Shown in pieces: positions 9,832 through 21,993 of a stretch of DNA of 64,000 nucleotides. The stretch covers positions 6,447,448-6,511,447 of the forward strand of contig NZ_LT907842.1 in the NCBI RefSeq assembly GCF_900215245.1, in the 5' to 3' direction. Each line of letters starts with the position of its first letter. The stretch's first letter is position 1. The notes below the pieces were generated by a model that was given only the letters and a program-made list of their open reading frames with translations, did not search any database and was not told where the DNA came from. The DNA is from Pseudomonas fluorescens (GTDB taxonomy: Bacteria; Pseudomonadota; Gammaproteobacteria; Pseudomonadales; Pseudomonadaceae). A program made the position numbers and the translations under genes.

Positions 9832-11011
9832 TATTTTGATTGTTGAGGACCATCCCCTGCAGCACATCTACCTGCAGCACTTGCTCAGTGAGTTGGGGGA
9901 TTTCATGCTCGAGACCGCCGAGGACGGCAAAGAGGCGCTGGAGCGACTGCGCCAGCGCGACTTCGACCTGGTTCTGACCGACCTGCTGATGCCCGGCATG
10001 GACGGCGTGCAGTTTATTCAGTGCCTGGCCAGCCTGCGCTGCAAACCGGCGCTGGCGATCATGAGTGCGGCGTCGCGGCGCATGTTGATGGCGGCCAGCC
10101 TGGTGGCGAAAAACCTCGACGTGGAAGTGATCGGGCTGATCTCCAAACCGGTTGCCGCCGATGCCTTGCGCAGCCTGGTGGAACAGCTCAGGAACAAGGT
10201 ACGCAAGCCCTCCCCCGAATTGCCCGAACACATGGACATCGACCGTCACACGCTGGTTCAGGCCATGAGCAGCGGCCAGTTCCAGGCTTGGTTCCAACCG
10301 AAAAAATCCTTGGCCAACGGCCGTATTGTCGCTGCCGAAGCCCTGGTGCGCTGGATGCACCCGGAGCAAGGCGTGATGCTGCCTGCCGCATTCCTGCCGG
10401 CGATCAAGGCATTTGAACTGGAGGAACGGCTGTTGTGGCTGGTGCTTAAACAAGCCATCCACGCTCAAGAGCATTGGCGCCAGCGCGGCTATGAAATTCC
10501 GGTCTCCATCAACTTGCCCACTCACCTGCTCAACAGTCACGACCTGGCTGACCGTTTATTGGAGTTCGTGCTGCACCACGATGGCATCCCGGGGATGATC
10601 TGTTTCGAATTGATGGAGTGCTCGGTGCCGCAGGACATCAGTAATTTCTATGCCGGTGCCTGCCGTCTGCGCATCAAGGGCTTCGGCCTGTCCCAGGATG
10701 ATTTTGGCAAAGGCTACAGCTCGTACCTGAACCTGGTGTCGACGCCGTTTACCGAACTCAAGATCGACCAGGCGCTGGTCCAGGGCAGTCACGACAACGA
10801 AGGCATTGCCCAGGCGTTGGCGAGCATCATCGCGCTGGGCCGCAAACTCGGGCTCACCGTGGTCGCCGAAGGCGTCGAGACCCCTCAGCAATTAGCCCTG
10901 CTGCGCAAAATCGACTGCAATCAAGTACAGGGTTTCCTGATTTCCCATGCGGTCTCTTCGGACCAATTTCAGCAATTACTGAACAATGATGGCCCCGCGA
11001 CATCTCACTAG
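9818..11011 (+). CDS. REC-EAL response regulator, cyclic-di-GMP phosphodiesterase, PvrR-like
   Basis: A 397-residue regulator. The receiver spans residues 1-125 with Asp55 in LTDLLMP. An EAL domain follows, with the EAL motif at residue 174 (AAEALVRW). Metal- and substrate-binding motifs are intact: [18 protein letters not shown] and AEGVET. It should therefore hydrolyse cyclic-di-GMP. The P. aeruginosa counterpart PvrR represses cupD fimbriae. The start at 9818 ([13 protein letters not shown]) lies inside the end of the kinase gene, so translation is coupled. An ATG five codons upstream is possible. Confidence 0.85.
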   Translation: MKPLSILIVEDHPLQHIYLQHLLSELGDFMLETAEDGKEALERLRQRDFDLVLTDLLMPGMDGVQFIQCLASLRCKPALAIMSAASRRMLMAASLVAKNLDVEVIGLISKPVAADALRSLVEQLRNKVRKPSPELPEHMDIDRHTLVQAMSSGQFQAWFQPKKSLANGRIVAAEALVRWMHPEQGVMLPAAFLPAIKAFELEERLLWLVLKQAIHAQEHWRQRGYEIPVSINLPTHLLNSHDLADRLLEFVLHHDGIPGMICFELMECSVPQDISNFYAGACRLRIKGFGLSQDDFGKGYSSYLNLVSTPFTELKIDQALVQGSHDNEGIAQALASIIALGRKLGLTVVAEGVETPQQLALLRKIDCNQVQGFLISHAVSSDQFQQLLNNDGPATSH

Positions 11012-11094
11012 CTGGTGGCCATGGATTATCTGTTCCATAGTAAGGAGTAAGCTCCATCCAGTGCCGATTTATCCTGCGCCTGCGGAAACCTCTG

Positions 11095-14268
<3,174 letters not shown>

Positions 14269-14291
14269 ACTGGCACTACGGACGGCCCTTT

Positions 14292-14939
14292 ATGAAAAAA
14301 TTCAACGTGGTAATCGCGGACGATCACCCGATCGTGTTGCTTGGCGTTCGCGAACTGGTGGAGCGCGACACGCGCTTTCAAGTGGTCGGCGAAGCCGTGT
14401 GCTCGGCCGGCCTGATCGAGCTGTTGCAGCGCCAGGGCGCCGACATTGTGATCACCGATTACAACATGCCGGGCGACTCGCCGTACGGCGATGGCCTGAA
14501 GCTGGTGGAATACCTCAAACGGCATTTCCCACAGGTACAGATCCTGATCCTGACGATGATTTCCAACCACCTGATACTCACGCGCCTGCAGGAGCTGGGC
14601 GTGGTCGGCATCATTCAGAAAAGCCAGTTGCACACCGAGATTCAATTGGCGCTCAAGGCGATTGCACAGCAGAGCGCCTATCGCAGCCTGGAACCGCCCA
14701 AGACGTCAGTGATCGAGACCCTGACGGCGATCGACGAGCGCTTCACCAGCTTGTCGCCCAAAGAGTTCGAGATCCTGCGCTTATTTATTTCCGGCATGAG
14801 CGTGAGTGATATTGCGCGCAGCCAGAACCGAAGTTCCAAAACCATCAGCGCACAAAAAATATCGGCCATGCGCAAACTTGAAGTGAGCAGCGACCAGGAC
14901 CTTCTTGCGTATTGCCTGGCGCGTAACATTTTCAACTAA
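14292..14939 (+). CDS. rcsB: RcsB-like LuxR-family response regulator of fimbriae
   Basis: A 215-residue NarL/FixJ-type regulator. The receiver has the acidic pair in IADDHPIV and Asp56 in VITDYNMPGD, the same position as E. coli RcsB. The C-terminal LuxR helix-turn-helix contains SPKEFEILRLF and SKTISAQKISAMRKL. Similarity to E. coli RcsB is visible along the whole length (ADDHPIVLxG, MPGD, YGDGxxLxxYxKRHFP). In P. aeruginosa PA14 this protein activates cupD. It should bind the RcsB-box-like sites seen at four promoters of this locus. The start at 14292 replaces one nine codons earlier because it begins the receiver directly. Confidence 0.85.
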   Translation: MKKFNVVIADDHPIVLLGVRELVERDTRFQVVGEAVCSAGLIELLQRQGADIVITDYNMPGDSPYGDGLKLVEYLKRHFPQVQILILTMISNHLILTRLQELGVVGIIQKSQLHTEIQLALKAIAQQSAYRSLEPPKTSVIETLTAIDERFTSLSPKEFEILRLFISGMSVSDIARSQNRSSKTISAQKISAMRKLEVSSDQDLLAYCLARNIFN

Positions 14940-15038
14940 CCACTTACTTGCAAGCCATTCCTGGATAATGGCTTCGCCCTTTATTTGCTGGCTTCCCGCC
15001 CCTTCAAAAGCGTAACTAACCTGCCCGCCTCCACGCTT

Positions 15039-15054
15039 ATAAGAATCGTCTTAT
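15039..15054 (+). promoter_or_regulatory. RcsB-box-like palindrome upstream of the major fimbrial subunit
   Basis: ATAAGAATCGTCTTAT is a perfect palindrome in its arms (ATAAGA / TCTTAT) around the centre ATCG, the best copy of the four. It lies 81 bases before the subunit ATG, a distance typical for an activator site. Confidence 0.65.
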
Positions 15055-15134
15055 TCGCGCCCGCCGCCTCGCCGCTTACTCTTTCCTCGCAGTTCAACAA
15101 CAGCATTTTCCAACTAACACTAACGGACATCACC

Positions 15135-15737
15135 ATGAAGAAGTTTTCCCTGGCTGTTATCGCCTCGGCCATTATCGCCGCTTCCGGCAGCGCTTTTGCC
15201 GCTGATCCTGCACCGACGCCAACCCTGGGCGGCAGCGGTAAAATCACTTTCACCGGCGTGATCAACAACGACGCGTGCTCGGTTGACGGCGCGAACTCCG
15301 ACCGTACCATTTCGGTGGACATGGGCAACGTGTCGATCAAAGACATGGGCACCGCGGAAAACCCAACTGCCGGTCGCGTCACCGCCAAAGACTTCAACCT
15401 GAACGTCAACTGCAACCAGGGCACCAAAGTCGCGATGATCTTCGACGCCAACAACGGCGGTTCGGGCCTGGTCACCGGCAAAAAAGTACTGGCCCTGAAC
15501 CCAGGTTCGGCGACTGCACAAAACGTCGGTATCGCCCTGCTCGACAGCAAAGGCGGCCTGATCGACCTCAGCTCGCCAAGCACCGCGCGCATTGAAAGCA
15601 CCATGCACGGCGCCGGCACTGCAGGCGGCGACGCCACCCTGAGCTTCGCAGCCGCCTACGTCACTACCGCTGCAACCAACGCCTCCACGGCCGGTCGCGG
15701 TGACGCAACCCTGCCGTTCATCCTGCAATACGAATAA
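15135..15737 (+). CDS. Major fimbrial subunit (type 1 pilin, CupA1/CupD1-like)
   Basis: A 200-residue pilin with a signal peptide (MKKFSLAVIASAIIAASGSAFA). The mature part shows FTGVINNDACSV near the N-terminus and a second cysteine in LNVNCNQG, the usual disulfide of type 1 pilins. The C-terminus ends in the alternating pattern LPFILQYE, which is the donor strand-capped groove region. Subunits polymerise outside the cell through the usher. It is the first gene of the subunit-chaperone-usher operon, has the strongest RcsB-like box upstream and a terminator-like hairpin downstream, as expected for a highly expressed structural gene. Confidence 0.9.
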   Translation: MKKFSLAVIASAIIAASGSAFAADPAPTPTLGGSGKITFTGVINNDACSVDGANSDRTISVDMGNVSIKDMGTAENPTAGRVTAKDFNLNVNCNQGTKVAMIFDANNGGSGLVTGKKVLALNPGSATAQNVGIALLDSKGGLIDLSSPSTARIESTMHGAGTAGGDATLSFAAAYVTTAATNASTAGRGDATLPFILQYE

Positions 15738-15761
15738 CTCGGCGCCCCGCGCACCGAACGT

Positions 15762-15789
15762 GCGAGGCCCTGCGGCCTCGCCATTTTTC
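15762..15789 (+). terminator. Hairpin with T run between pilin and chaperone genes
   Basis: GCGAGGCC pairs with GGCCTCGC around CTGC, followed by ATTTTTC. It would end part of the transcripts after the subunit gene, giving more pilin than chaperone and usher, as in other fimbrial operons. Confidence 0.75.
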
Positions 15790-15811
15790 TTGACTACACC
15801 GGATAACCCTC

Positions 15812-16543
15812 ATGCTGCCTCGTTCTATCGCCGCATGCCTGGGGCTGCTGGGCATGCTTATGGCTACCCAGGCCGCCGCCAGCATTTCACTGAATGCCAC
15901 CCGTATCGTATTCGATGGCGACCACAAGGAAGCCAACATCACCGTGCGCAACGGTAACCAGGATGTGTTGATTCAATCCTGGGTCGACATGAACGACGCC
16001 AGCGGCAGCCGTGCGCCGTTTGCCGTCACCCCGCCACTGGCGCGGGTATTCGCCAAGGAACAACAACTGCTGCGCATTCTGTACGAAGGCAAAGGCATGC
16101 CCACGGACCGTGAGTCGGTGGTGTGGCTCAACGTGCAGGAAATCCCCAAGGCCAGCGAAACCGAGAACACCTTGCAGTTGGCGATCCGCCAACGCATCAA
16201 GATTTTTTACCGCCCTGCCGGCCTCACCGGCAGCGCGCTGCAAGCACCTGCACAGCTCGAATGGACGCTGGCCAAACACGGCAGCCAGACGCTGTTGCAG
16301 GTGAAAAACCCGACGCTGTACCACGTGTCCATGGCGGACATCAAAGTGCAGGCGCAACTGGCCAGCGACTCCACCATGATTGCGCCCGGCGAGGAAAAAC
16401 AGTTCCCGCTCAGTGCGCCAATCGCCAGCGGCGCAGTGCAGTTGTCGTTTTCCAGCATCAATGACTATGGCGCGCAGAACCACTACACCGCCGCTGTGTC
16501 AGGCGTTGCCTCGCACGCTACTGAAGCGCGCCTCAAACCCTAA
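15812..16543 (+). CDS. Periplasmic fimbrial chaperone, second copy
   Basis: A 243-residue PapD-family chaperone with a signal peptide ending QAAA. The same landmarks as in the first chaperone are present: VVWLNVQEIP and RQRIKIFYRP. It lies between the major subunit and the usher, so it probably handles the shaft subunits, while the first copy handles the adhesin. The C-terminal tail is about 15 residues longer than in the first copy. Confidence 0.88.
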   Translation: MLPRSIAACLGLLGMLMATQAAASISLNATRIVFDGDHKEANITVRNGNQDVLIQSWVDMNDASGSRAPFAVTPPLARVFAKEQQLLRILYEGKGMPTDRESVVWLNVQEIPKASETENTLQLAIRQRIKIFYRPAGLTGSALQAPAQLEWTLAKHGSQTLLQVKNPTLYHVSMADIKVQAQLASDSTMIAPGEEKQFPLSAPIASGAVQLSFSSINDYGAQNHYTAAVSGVASHATEARLKP

Positions 16544-16628
16544 GCCTTTTCTCTAACCCACAGGCTCACTTCGCGTGCGTGTTTGCGTGCCCGGCTGTTC
16601 GCCAATCAGGGATGTCACAGGTCTTCGC

Positions 16629-19139
16629 ATGTCTTTTCTTTCCAGCAACAGGCCCGCACGGGGCGCACTGAAGTTGAAGACGCTGTCGCTCGCGATCGCC
16701 GCCAGTTTGCCCGTGTGGGCCATGGCCGATGAGGCTGCGGAAACCTTCAACACCACCTTCCTGCAAGGCTCGCAGTCGCCGGTCGACTTGCAGCAATTGC
16801 TCTCGGCCAACAGCGTACTGCCGGGTAATTACCGGGTTGATCTGTACAGCAACGAAGTACTGGTGGGCCGGCGCGATATCGACTTCAAGCGCAACCCGAA
16901 AAACGCTCGCGTCGAGGCCTGCCTCACCCTCGACCTGCTCAAGCAGTTGGGTATCGACATGACCCGTTTGCAGGCCGAAGGCAAACTCGACCCGCAGCAG
17001 CCACAAGCCTGCTACGCCCTCGCCGAGTTGATTGAAGACGCCAGCGTGCGCTACGACAGCAGCCGCCTGCGCCTGCTCGCCAGCATTCCGCAAGTGGCCA
17101 TGCAGCGCGGCCTGCGCGGTTATGTAGACCCGCAGTTGTGGGACGACGGCGTTCCCGCCGCCTTCATCAACTACCAGCTCAACAGCAGCCGCACGGCCGG
17201 TGACTATAAAACCCGCATCGCCAATAACCTCGGCTTGCGCAACGGCATCAACCTGGGTGCCTGGCGCTTGCGCAACGAATCGAACATGAGCAACGGCACC
17301 GGGCGTTCGAACACCTTCACCAGCAACCGCACCTACGTGCAGCATGACGTGACCGCGATCAAGGGCCAGTTCAGCGCCGGTGAGATCTTCTCCGACACCG
17401 ACTTGTTCGACAGCGTGCGTTATCGCGGCCTGAAACTCGCCTCCGATGACGGCATGCGGGCCGACAGCGAACGCGGCTATGCACCGGTGATCCGTGGTGT
17501 GGCGCAGACCAACGCGACCGTAGAGATTCGCCAGAACGACTACATCCTCTACACCGCCAACGTTGCGCCCGGCCCGTTCGAGATCAACGACATTTACCCC
17601 AGCGGCTCCAACGGCGACTTGCAAATCACCGTGATCGAAGCCGACGGCAGCCGGCGTGTGACGATGCAGGCATTTTCCAGCTTGCCGATCATGGTGCGTG
17701 AAGGCCAGATCAAATACAGCGTCTCGGCGGGTACCTTCAAAAGCAACGCCGATGGCCTGGCGAGCCCGACGTTCATCAGCAGCACCCTGGCGTACGGCTT
17801 GACCAGCAACCTCAGCGGTATCGTCGGCCTGCAAGCCAGTGACGACTACAGCGCGCTGTCGATCGGCGCCGGCAAGAACACCGCGTTCGGCGCTTTTTCC
17901 CTGGATACCACCCACTCGTCCAGCAAAGCCCGCGGGCAAACCACCCAGGGCAGCAGCGTGCGTGCGTTGTACGCCAAGACCTTTGCCGGCACCGACACCA
18001 ACTTCACCCTGGCCGCCTACCGCTACTCCACCGAGGGTTACCGCACGCTCACCGACCATGTGGAAGACATGAGCGAAGACGTGCGCGTGCGGACCGGGCA
18101 TTCGAAAACCCGGACCGACCTGACCATCAACCAGAGCCTGGGACGCAACAATGCGCTCGGCAGCCTGTATGTGAATGCCAGCGACCAGCGTTACTGGAAC
18201 CGCGGCGGGTCGCAGAGTTTATCCGCCGGCTACACCGGCAACTGGGGCGACATGAGCTACAACGTTGGCGTGACGCGCACCAAGCAAATCGTCACCTTGG
18301 GCGAGCCCAGCAGCGACACGCAGGTGAACCTGTCCGTCTCGTTCCCGCTGGGCAGCCAGGCCCGCGCCCCCCGAGCGTTTGTCACCACCAGCCATCAGCA
18401 TGGCGACACCACGACGCAGGCGGGTCTCAACGGCTACGTCGCCGATACCAGCGACACGTTCTATTCGGTGCAGGCGGGCCACAGCGACACCAGCGGTGAC
18501 TCCGGTTCGGTGAATATCAACAGCCGCACCTCGGTGGCGGATGTCAGCGTCGGCTACAGCCAGGGCCAGGGCTACAACGCGCAGAACCTCAACCTTGCGG
18601 GTTCCGTGGTGGCCCATGCGGGCGGCATCAACCTGGGACAAACCGTCAGTGAGACCTTCGCACTGGCCGAGGTGCCGGGCATCGCCGGGGCGAAGATCAG
18701 CAGCTACAGCGGCGTCGAAACCGGCTACAACGGCTATGCGGTAATCCCCACGGCCCAACCTTATCGGGTCAACTGGATCAGCCTCGACACCCGCGACCTG
18801 GGCGGCGATGTGGAAATCACCAATGCCACCCAGCAACTGGTACCGCGCCGTGGCGCCGTCGTGGTGGCGCGTTACAGTGGCAGTACCGGACGCCGCGTGT
18901 TGTTTGAGTTGTACGACGCACAGCATAAACCGCTGTCGTTCGGGGCTTCGCTGGAGGACGCCAATGGCAAGCAACTGGCGATCGCGGATCCGAACGGGAA
19001 TGCGCTGGCATTGGTGGAACAGGATCAGGGCACGTTGATCATCAAGTGGGGCGAGCAGCAATGCAACGCAACCTATGCGTTACCGCCGCAGAACAAAGCG
19101 TTGAACTATGAGCGTCAGGCACTGGTGTGTACGCCTTGA
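16629..19139 (+). CDS. Outer membrane fimbrial usher (FimD/PapC family)
   Basis: An 836-residue outer-membrane protein, full length for an usher. After a signal peptide (ending AMA) comes the N-terminal chaperone-binding domain with FNTTFLQG and LPGNYRVDLYSN. The central barrel and plug region carry YAPVIRGVAQTNATVEI and FEINDIYPSG. The C-terminal domain shows RNAxxxxRRGAVVVARY-like features and the conserved YALPPQ. It forms the pore through which capped subunits are assembled. The start at 16629 gives a clean signal peptide; an in-frame upstream extension lacks one. The end of the fimbrial locus lies just after this gene. Confidence 0.9.
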   Translation: MSFLSSNRPARGALKLKTLSLAIAASLPVWAMADEAAETFNTTFLQGSQSPVDLQQLLSANSVLPGNYRVDLYSNEVLVGRRDIDFKRNPKNARVEACLTLDLLKQLGIDMTRLQAEGKLDPQQPQACYALAELIEDASVRYDSSRLRLLASIPQVAMQRGLRGYVDPQLWDDGVPAAFINYQLNSSRTAGDYKTRIANNLGLRNGINLGAWRLRNESNMSNGTGRSNTFTSNRTYVQHDVTAIKGQFSAGEIFSDTDLFDSVRYRGLKLASDDGMRADSERGYAPVIRGVAQTNATVEIRQNDYILYTANVAPGPFEINDIYPSGSNGDLQITVIEADGSRRVTMQAFSSLPIMVREGQIKYSVSAGTFKSNADGLASPTFISSTLAYGLTSNLSGIVGLQASDDYSALSIGAGKNTAFGAFSLDTTHSSSKARGQTTQGSSVRALYAKTFAGTDTNFTLAAYRYSTEGYRTLTDHVEDMSEDVRVRTGHSKTRTDLTINQSLGRNNALGSLYVNASDQRYWNRGGSQSLSAGYTGNWGDMSYNVGVTRTKQIVTLGEPSSDTQVNLSVSFPLGSQARAPRAFVTTSHQHGDTTTQAGLNGYVADTSDTFYSVQAGHSDTSGDSGSVNINSRTSVADVSVGYSQGQGYNAQNLNLAGSVVAHAGGINLGQTVSETFALAEVPGIAGAKISSYSGVETGYNGYAVIPTAQPYRVNWISLDTRDLGGDVEITNATQQLVPRRGAVVVARYSGSTGRRVLFELYDAQHKPLSFGASLEDANGKQLAIADPNGNALALVEQDQGTLIIKWGEQQCNATYALPPQNKALNYERQALVCTP

Positions 19140-19252
19140 GGGCGCGGACATCTGCACCCTCCACCTGACGTACAGGGCGCTCAATGCGGGCGCGCCGTTC
19201 AGGCTAAGGTGCAGCCGATACGCCCGCCTTCTCGACACCGGTCGATGAGGCC

Positions 19253-19540
19253 TCAGGCCTTCACGTTCTGGCGGATATTCCAGCCAAACTTTACCGGCCC
19301 GCCGTCCTTGCCTCCGTCGGCTTTCTGCGGCTGGTAACTGACGTCGACGGTGGCGAAGTTCAGGGCAACACTGTCTTGCAGGACATCGGCGCCGTTTTCA
19401 GCGCTGGTACTGTAGGACACCACCATGACTTCCTTCAGGCTAATCACCAGATACTCCACCGGGCTCGCGCCTCCCGCCTTGCGCACCACCAGTTTCGCTT
19501 GCGGATTAAGTGCGACAGAAATGCAACTTTCCACCGCCAA
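19253..19540 (-). pseudogene. Hcp1-type type VI secretion tube protein, C-terminal remnant
   Basis: From the twelfth codon the frame encodes the C-terminal half of Hcp1 (NPQAKLVVRKAGG, PVEYLVISLKEV, VALNFATVDVSYQPQKA, DGGPVKFGWNIRQNVKA), which I recognise from P. aeruginosa Hcp1. The N-terminal half of about 80 residues is missing, and none of the three upstream frames clearly encodes it. No other type VI secretion genes are in the window. It is therefore a fragment left by a deletion or recombination, not a working tube protein. The C-terminus and its stop are intact. Confidence 0.8.
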
Positions 19541-19642
19541 TCACATAAGAGATGCCGTGGCTGCAACCCTGGGTTTCGCCAGCAGCTCGATGCCAGAAAA
19601 AATAAAGACATGGGCTATTGGTCTCTACGAGGAAGTCACTCC

Positions 19643-20200
19643 GTGAGCAAGCGCAAAACGGTAAAAGACCTTGGCAAATCCGCAAAGGATCAAACATGGA
19701 AAGCACTGACGTCCGAGGAGCGCGCCTACGCCTACTGCTACTTTGAAAATCCACGGGAGTTCAGGAGACGCTATGCACTAGTAATTGGAGCCGATCTACT
19801 TGCCGGCTGTTTTACGATTGCGATGACTGCCCTCCTATTGTTGGTGACATTTCTCTCGAGCCTGCCGGAAGAACGTGCAGTCAGACTCTTTTTTTTCGGC
19901 AGCGTTGCAACAAGCCTTGTCCTGTTCTTTTCCAAGGCTCAGATCACCTATGGTCGAATCCACTTGGTATGGGTCAGTGTCGGCATCTACGTCACCTGCT
20001 TACTGATATCGCTGCCCGCGATAGCGTACCGCCCCCCGTTTTTTCTATACGCCATGTCTCTGCTTAGCCCTCTGATCGGCCTACTGATCCTCAACAGCCA
20101 CCGCTGCCGCGAACTGCGCCACAAGATGGTAGAAATCCGCCAAAAGCGCGAAGGTATCATCCTCACCCTGAACAAACAGGGCCGCTGGAAAGGGCGGTAA
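19643..20200 (+). CDS. Four-helix membrane protein of unknown function
   Basis: A 185-residue protein. The GTG at 19643 is chosen because GAGGAA precedes it; an ATG 11 codons earlier lacks a good ribosome site. A basic cytoplasmic N-terminus of about 45 residues is followed by four hydrophobic segments (about 46-68, 79-101, 105-127 and 130-150) and a charged C-terminal tail (RCRELRHKMVEIRQKREG). I do not recognise a family. It lies beside an Hcp1 remnant, where effector-immunity genes are often found, so a membrane immunity-type role is possible but unproven. Confidence 0.55.
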   Translation: MSKRKTVKDLGKSAKDQTWKALTSEERAYAYCYFENPREFRRRYALVIGADLLAGCFTIAMTALLLLVTFLSSLPEERAVRLFFFGSVATSLVLFFSKAQITYGRIHLVWVSVGIYVTCLLISLPAIAYRPPFFLYAMSLLSPLIGLLILNSHRCRELRHKMVEIRQKREGIILTLNKQGRWKGR

Positions 20201-20338
20201 GCCCTCAACACATTCATCGGCACACGCCCAGGAGCAAACGCTGACGACCTATCCAATCAGTCAGTGCCCATGACGTCGCAACTTTGGCAAACTGCCGCGC
20301 GACGCTGCCACTGAGCACAGCCCCGCAAGGAAGAAAAA

Positions 20339-21496
20339 ATGACCCATATGGACTCGATCATTCGCCAGTTTTCTGCCGAAGGCGCCATCCACCTTTACTC
20401 AAGCCCACCCTCGGTACTGACGCCCGCCGACCTCTACCGCGCCAAGGACGACGCGCATTTTCGGGCAGCGATTGCCGGCAGCAATATCTACCTGATCACC
20501 GCCCGGCGGCGGGTGCTGATCAACCCTCACAACCTGCAACTGCTCGGTCGAGCAGCCTATGGCAGTTTTATCGTGATGGACGAGCAAGGCGTGCAATCCG
20601 TGCCCTTCCGATACGACATCCCGCGGATCGGGCCGGATGATCAGGATGAGATCGAACAGGTTCTCGTGGCGCCGAACGGTACGCACCTGATCATTCTGTC
20701 GACCTCACGGCAAATGACCACTGCCGCGCATATCGTGGTGGCGAACGCGATGAGCGCCCTGGAGGCGGACCATCGGGACATGAACGTGCTGTATGTCGGC
20801 CAGGGCATCGGCAAGGTGCATACACGCACGGCGGTGGACCGGCTGTTGAACCACACCACCCTGCAACGCATCCTCGCTGAAACCTCGACCAACAGCCCGG
20901 AGCTGGAGGTTTCAATTTTGCTCTATCGGTTTGAGCACGGCCGGACGATGATCAGCAATGGCGGTGACCTGAATGCCGAACCGATTGCCAGCGATCAGGA
21001 CGAAACGGCGCATTTCGAACGTCTGCGCAATGTGCGTTTGAACCGCGATGAGGTGGTCACGCTGGCGGAGGCCGCGCTGATCAACCACTTCAAGCCGCAC
21101 TACAACACCCTGCTCAAGTCGACGAACTTCGCCGCCAACCACAAGATCAAGCCGCTGAAAAAGCTCCTGGCCAAGGGGATCACCGGGCTGACCGTAGAAA
21201 TCTGCACGTCCACCCTCAACGCACGCCTGGGCACCCGCGATGCGCTGCCCATGGAGCTGAGCACCTTCATGCCGGCTGATGTCCTTGAGGGCTGCAACCT
21301 CGACAGTGAGCAGGAAAAGCAGGCATGGGCCGAAGAACTGCGGGTCATGGCGCACACGCACTACGCCAGTTTCCCCCTCACCACACCCCAGGAGCGCGAT
21401 ACCTTTATGCACGGCATGGTGTGGCTCGGGGAAACAGACCGCGAACACATCTGGCCACTGCCCGGCAAGGGTGCCCAGCCCCCTGCCACCCCATGA
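20339..21496 (+). CDS. Uncharacterised protein with GIY-YIG-like motifs
   Basis: A 385-residue soluble protein with AAGGA seven bases before the ATG. The N-terminal 140 residues are unrecognised. From about residue 151 the order of motifs resembles a GIY-YIG nuclease: MNVLYVGQGIGKV, then an arginine and a histidine (RTAVDRLLNHTTLQRIL), then after about 80 residues EAALINHFKPHYNTLL, matching the final E..LI..F.P.YN motif. The first GIY half-motif is weak, so activity is uncertain. No membrane or signal sequence. The neighbour upstream is the orphan membrane protein. Confidence 0.55.
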   Translation: MTHMDSIIRQFSAEGAIHLYSSPPSVLTPADLYRAKDDAHFRAAIAGSNIYLITARRRVLINPHNLQLLGRAAYGSFIVMDEQGVQSVPFRYDIPRIGPDDQDEIEQVLVAPNGTHLIILSTSRQMTTAAHIVVANAMSALEADHRDMNVLYVGQGIGKVHTRTAVDRLLNHTTLQRILAETSTNSPELEVSILLYRFEHGRTMISNGGDLNAEPIASDQDETAHFERLRNVRLNRDEVVTLAEAALINHFKPHYNTLLKSTNFAANHKIKPLKKLLAKGITGLTVEICTSTLNARLGTRDALPMELSTFMPADVLEGCNLDSEQEKQAWAEELRVMAHTHYASFPLTTPQERDTFMHGMVWLGETDREHIWPLPGKGAQPPATP

Positions 21497-21506
21497 TGTT
21501 TATGGG

Positions 21507-21534
21507 GTGGCGAGCGGGCTTGCCCCCCCCAGCG
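21507..21534. repeat. Degenerate REP-like sequence
   Basis: GGCGAGCGGGCTTGCCCC followed by a C tract, in the short space between two convergent genes. It resembles a single arm of the repeat at 3099 but lacks an inverted partner. Confidence 0.4.
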
Positions 21535-21547
21535 GCTCACGCCAAGA

Positions 21548-21982
21548 TCACGTGGTGCGGGCAGCGATGGCTTCGACTTCGACCAACGCCCCCGGCAATG
21601 GCAACGCCACCACTTGCAACGCGGTACGCGCCGGTTTGTTCGGCTGCTCGGGCGTGCCAAAGAATTGCGTATAACCACGCTGCAAGCCAGTGAAGTCGAG
21701 CTTGCCGGCGGTTTCTTCAGCGCCCACCAGGAAGACCCGCAACTGCACGATATCGCCCAGGTCCAGGTCTTGCTCACGAAGGATCTTGCGCAGCTTGTTG
21801 AACACCGACACCGTCTGCACTTCGGTATTGCCATAGGCCGCCGGCGTGCCGGTCGGTGCGTTCGGGTCAGCCACGTCCGGCAAGGTGCCACTGACAAAGA
21901 CCAGACTGGCGGAAGCCGGCACAGTGACCGTTTGCGAAATCGGGAAATCACCGACACGGGTGCGTTGAATGCTGTCGCTCAT
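21548..21982 (-). CDS. RidA family imine/enamine deaminase
   Basis: A 144-residue protein of the RidA (YjgF) family, with VSGTLPDV, FNKLRKILREQDLDLGDIVQLRVFL and the C-terminal stretch ARTALQVVALPLPGALVEVEAIA, where the arginine corresponds to the substrate-binding residue. RidA proteins hydrolyse reactive imines to carbonyls and ammonia. The start at 21982 follows GAGGAG; an ATG five codons upstream is less likely. It is the last gene of the operon after the amino acid oxidase, whose product is an imine, so its role here is probably to speed imine release. Confidence 0.85.
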   Translation of the reverse strand: MSDSIQRTRVGDFPISQTVTVPASASLVFVSGTLPDVADPNAPTGTPAAYGNTEVQTVSVFNKLRKILREQDLDLGDIVQLRVFLVGAEETAGKLDFTGLQRGYTQFFGTPEQPNKPARTALQVVALPLPGALVEVEAIAARTT

Positions 21983-21993
21983 GATATTGCTCC

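Noticed and set aside
19506..19754. A minus-strand frame with IGGGKLHF that might hold the missing N-terminal part of Hcp1.
   Set aside because: Only a short glycine-rich stretch resembles Hcp1, and the rest reads antisense to the membrane protein gene.
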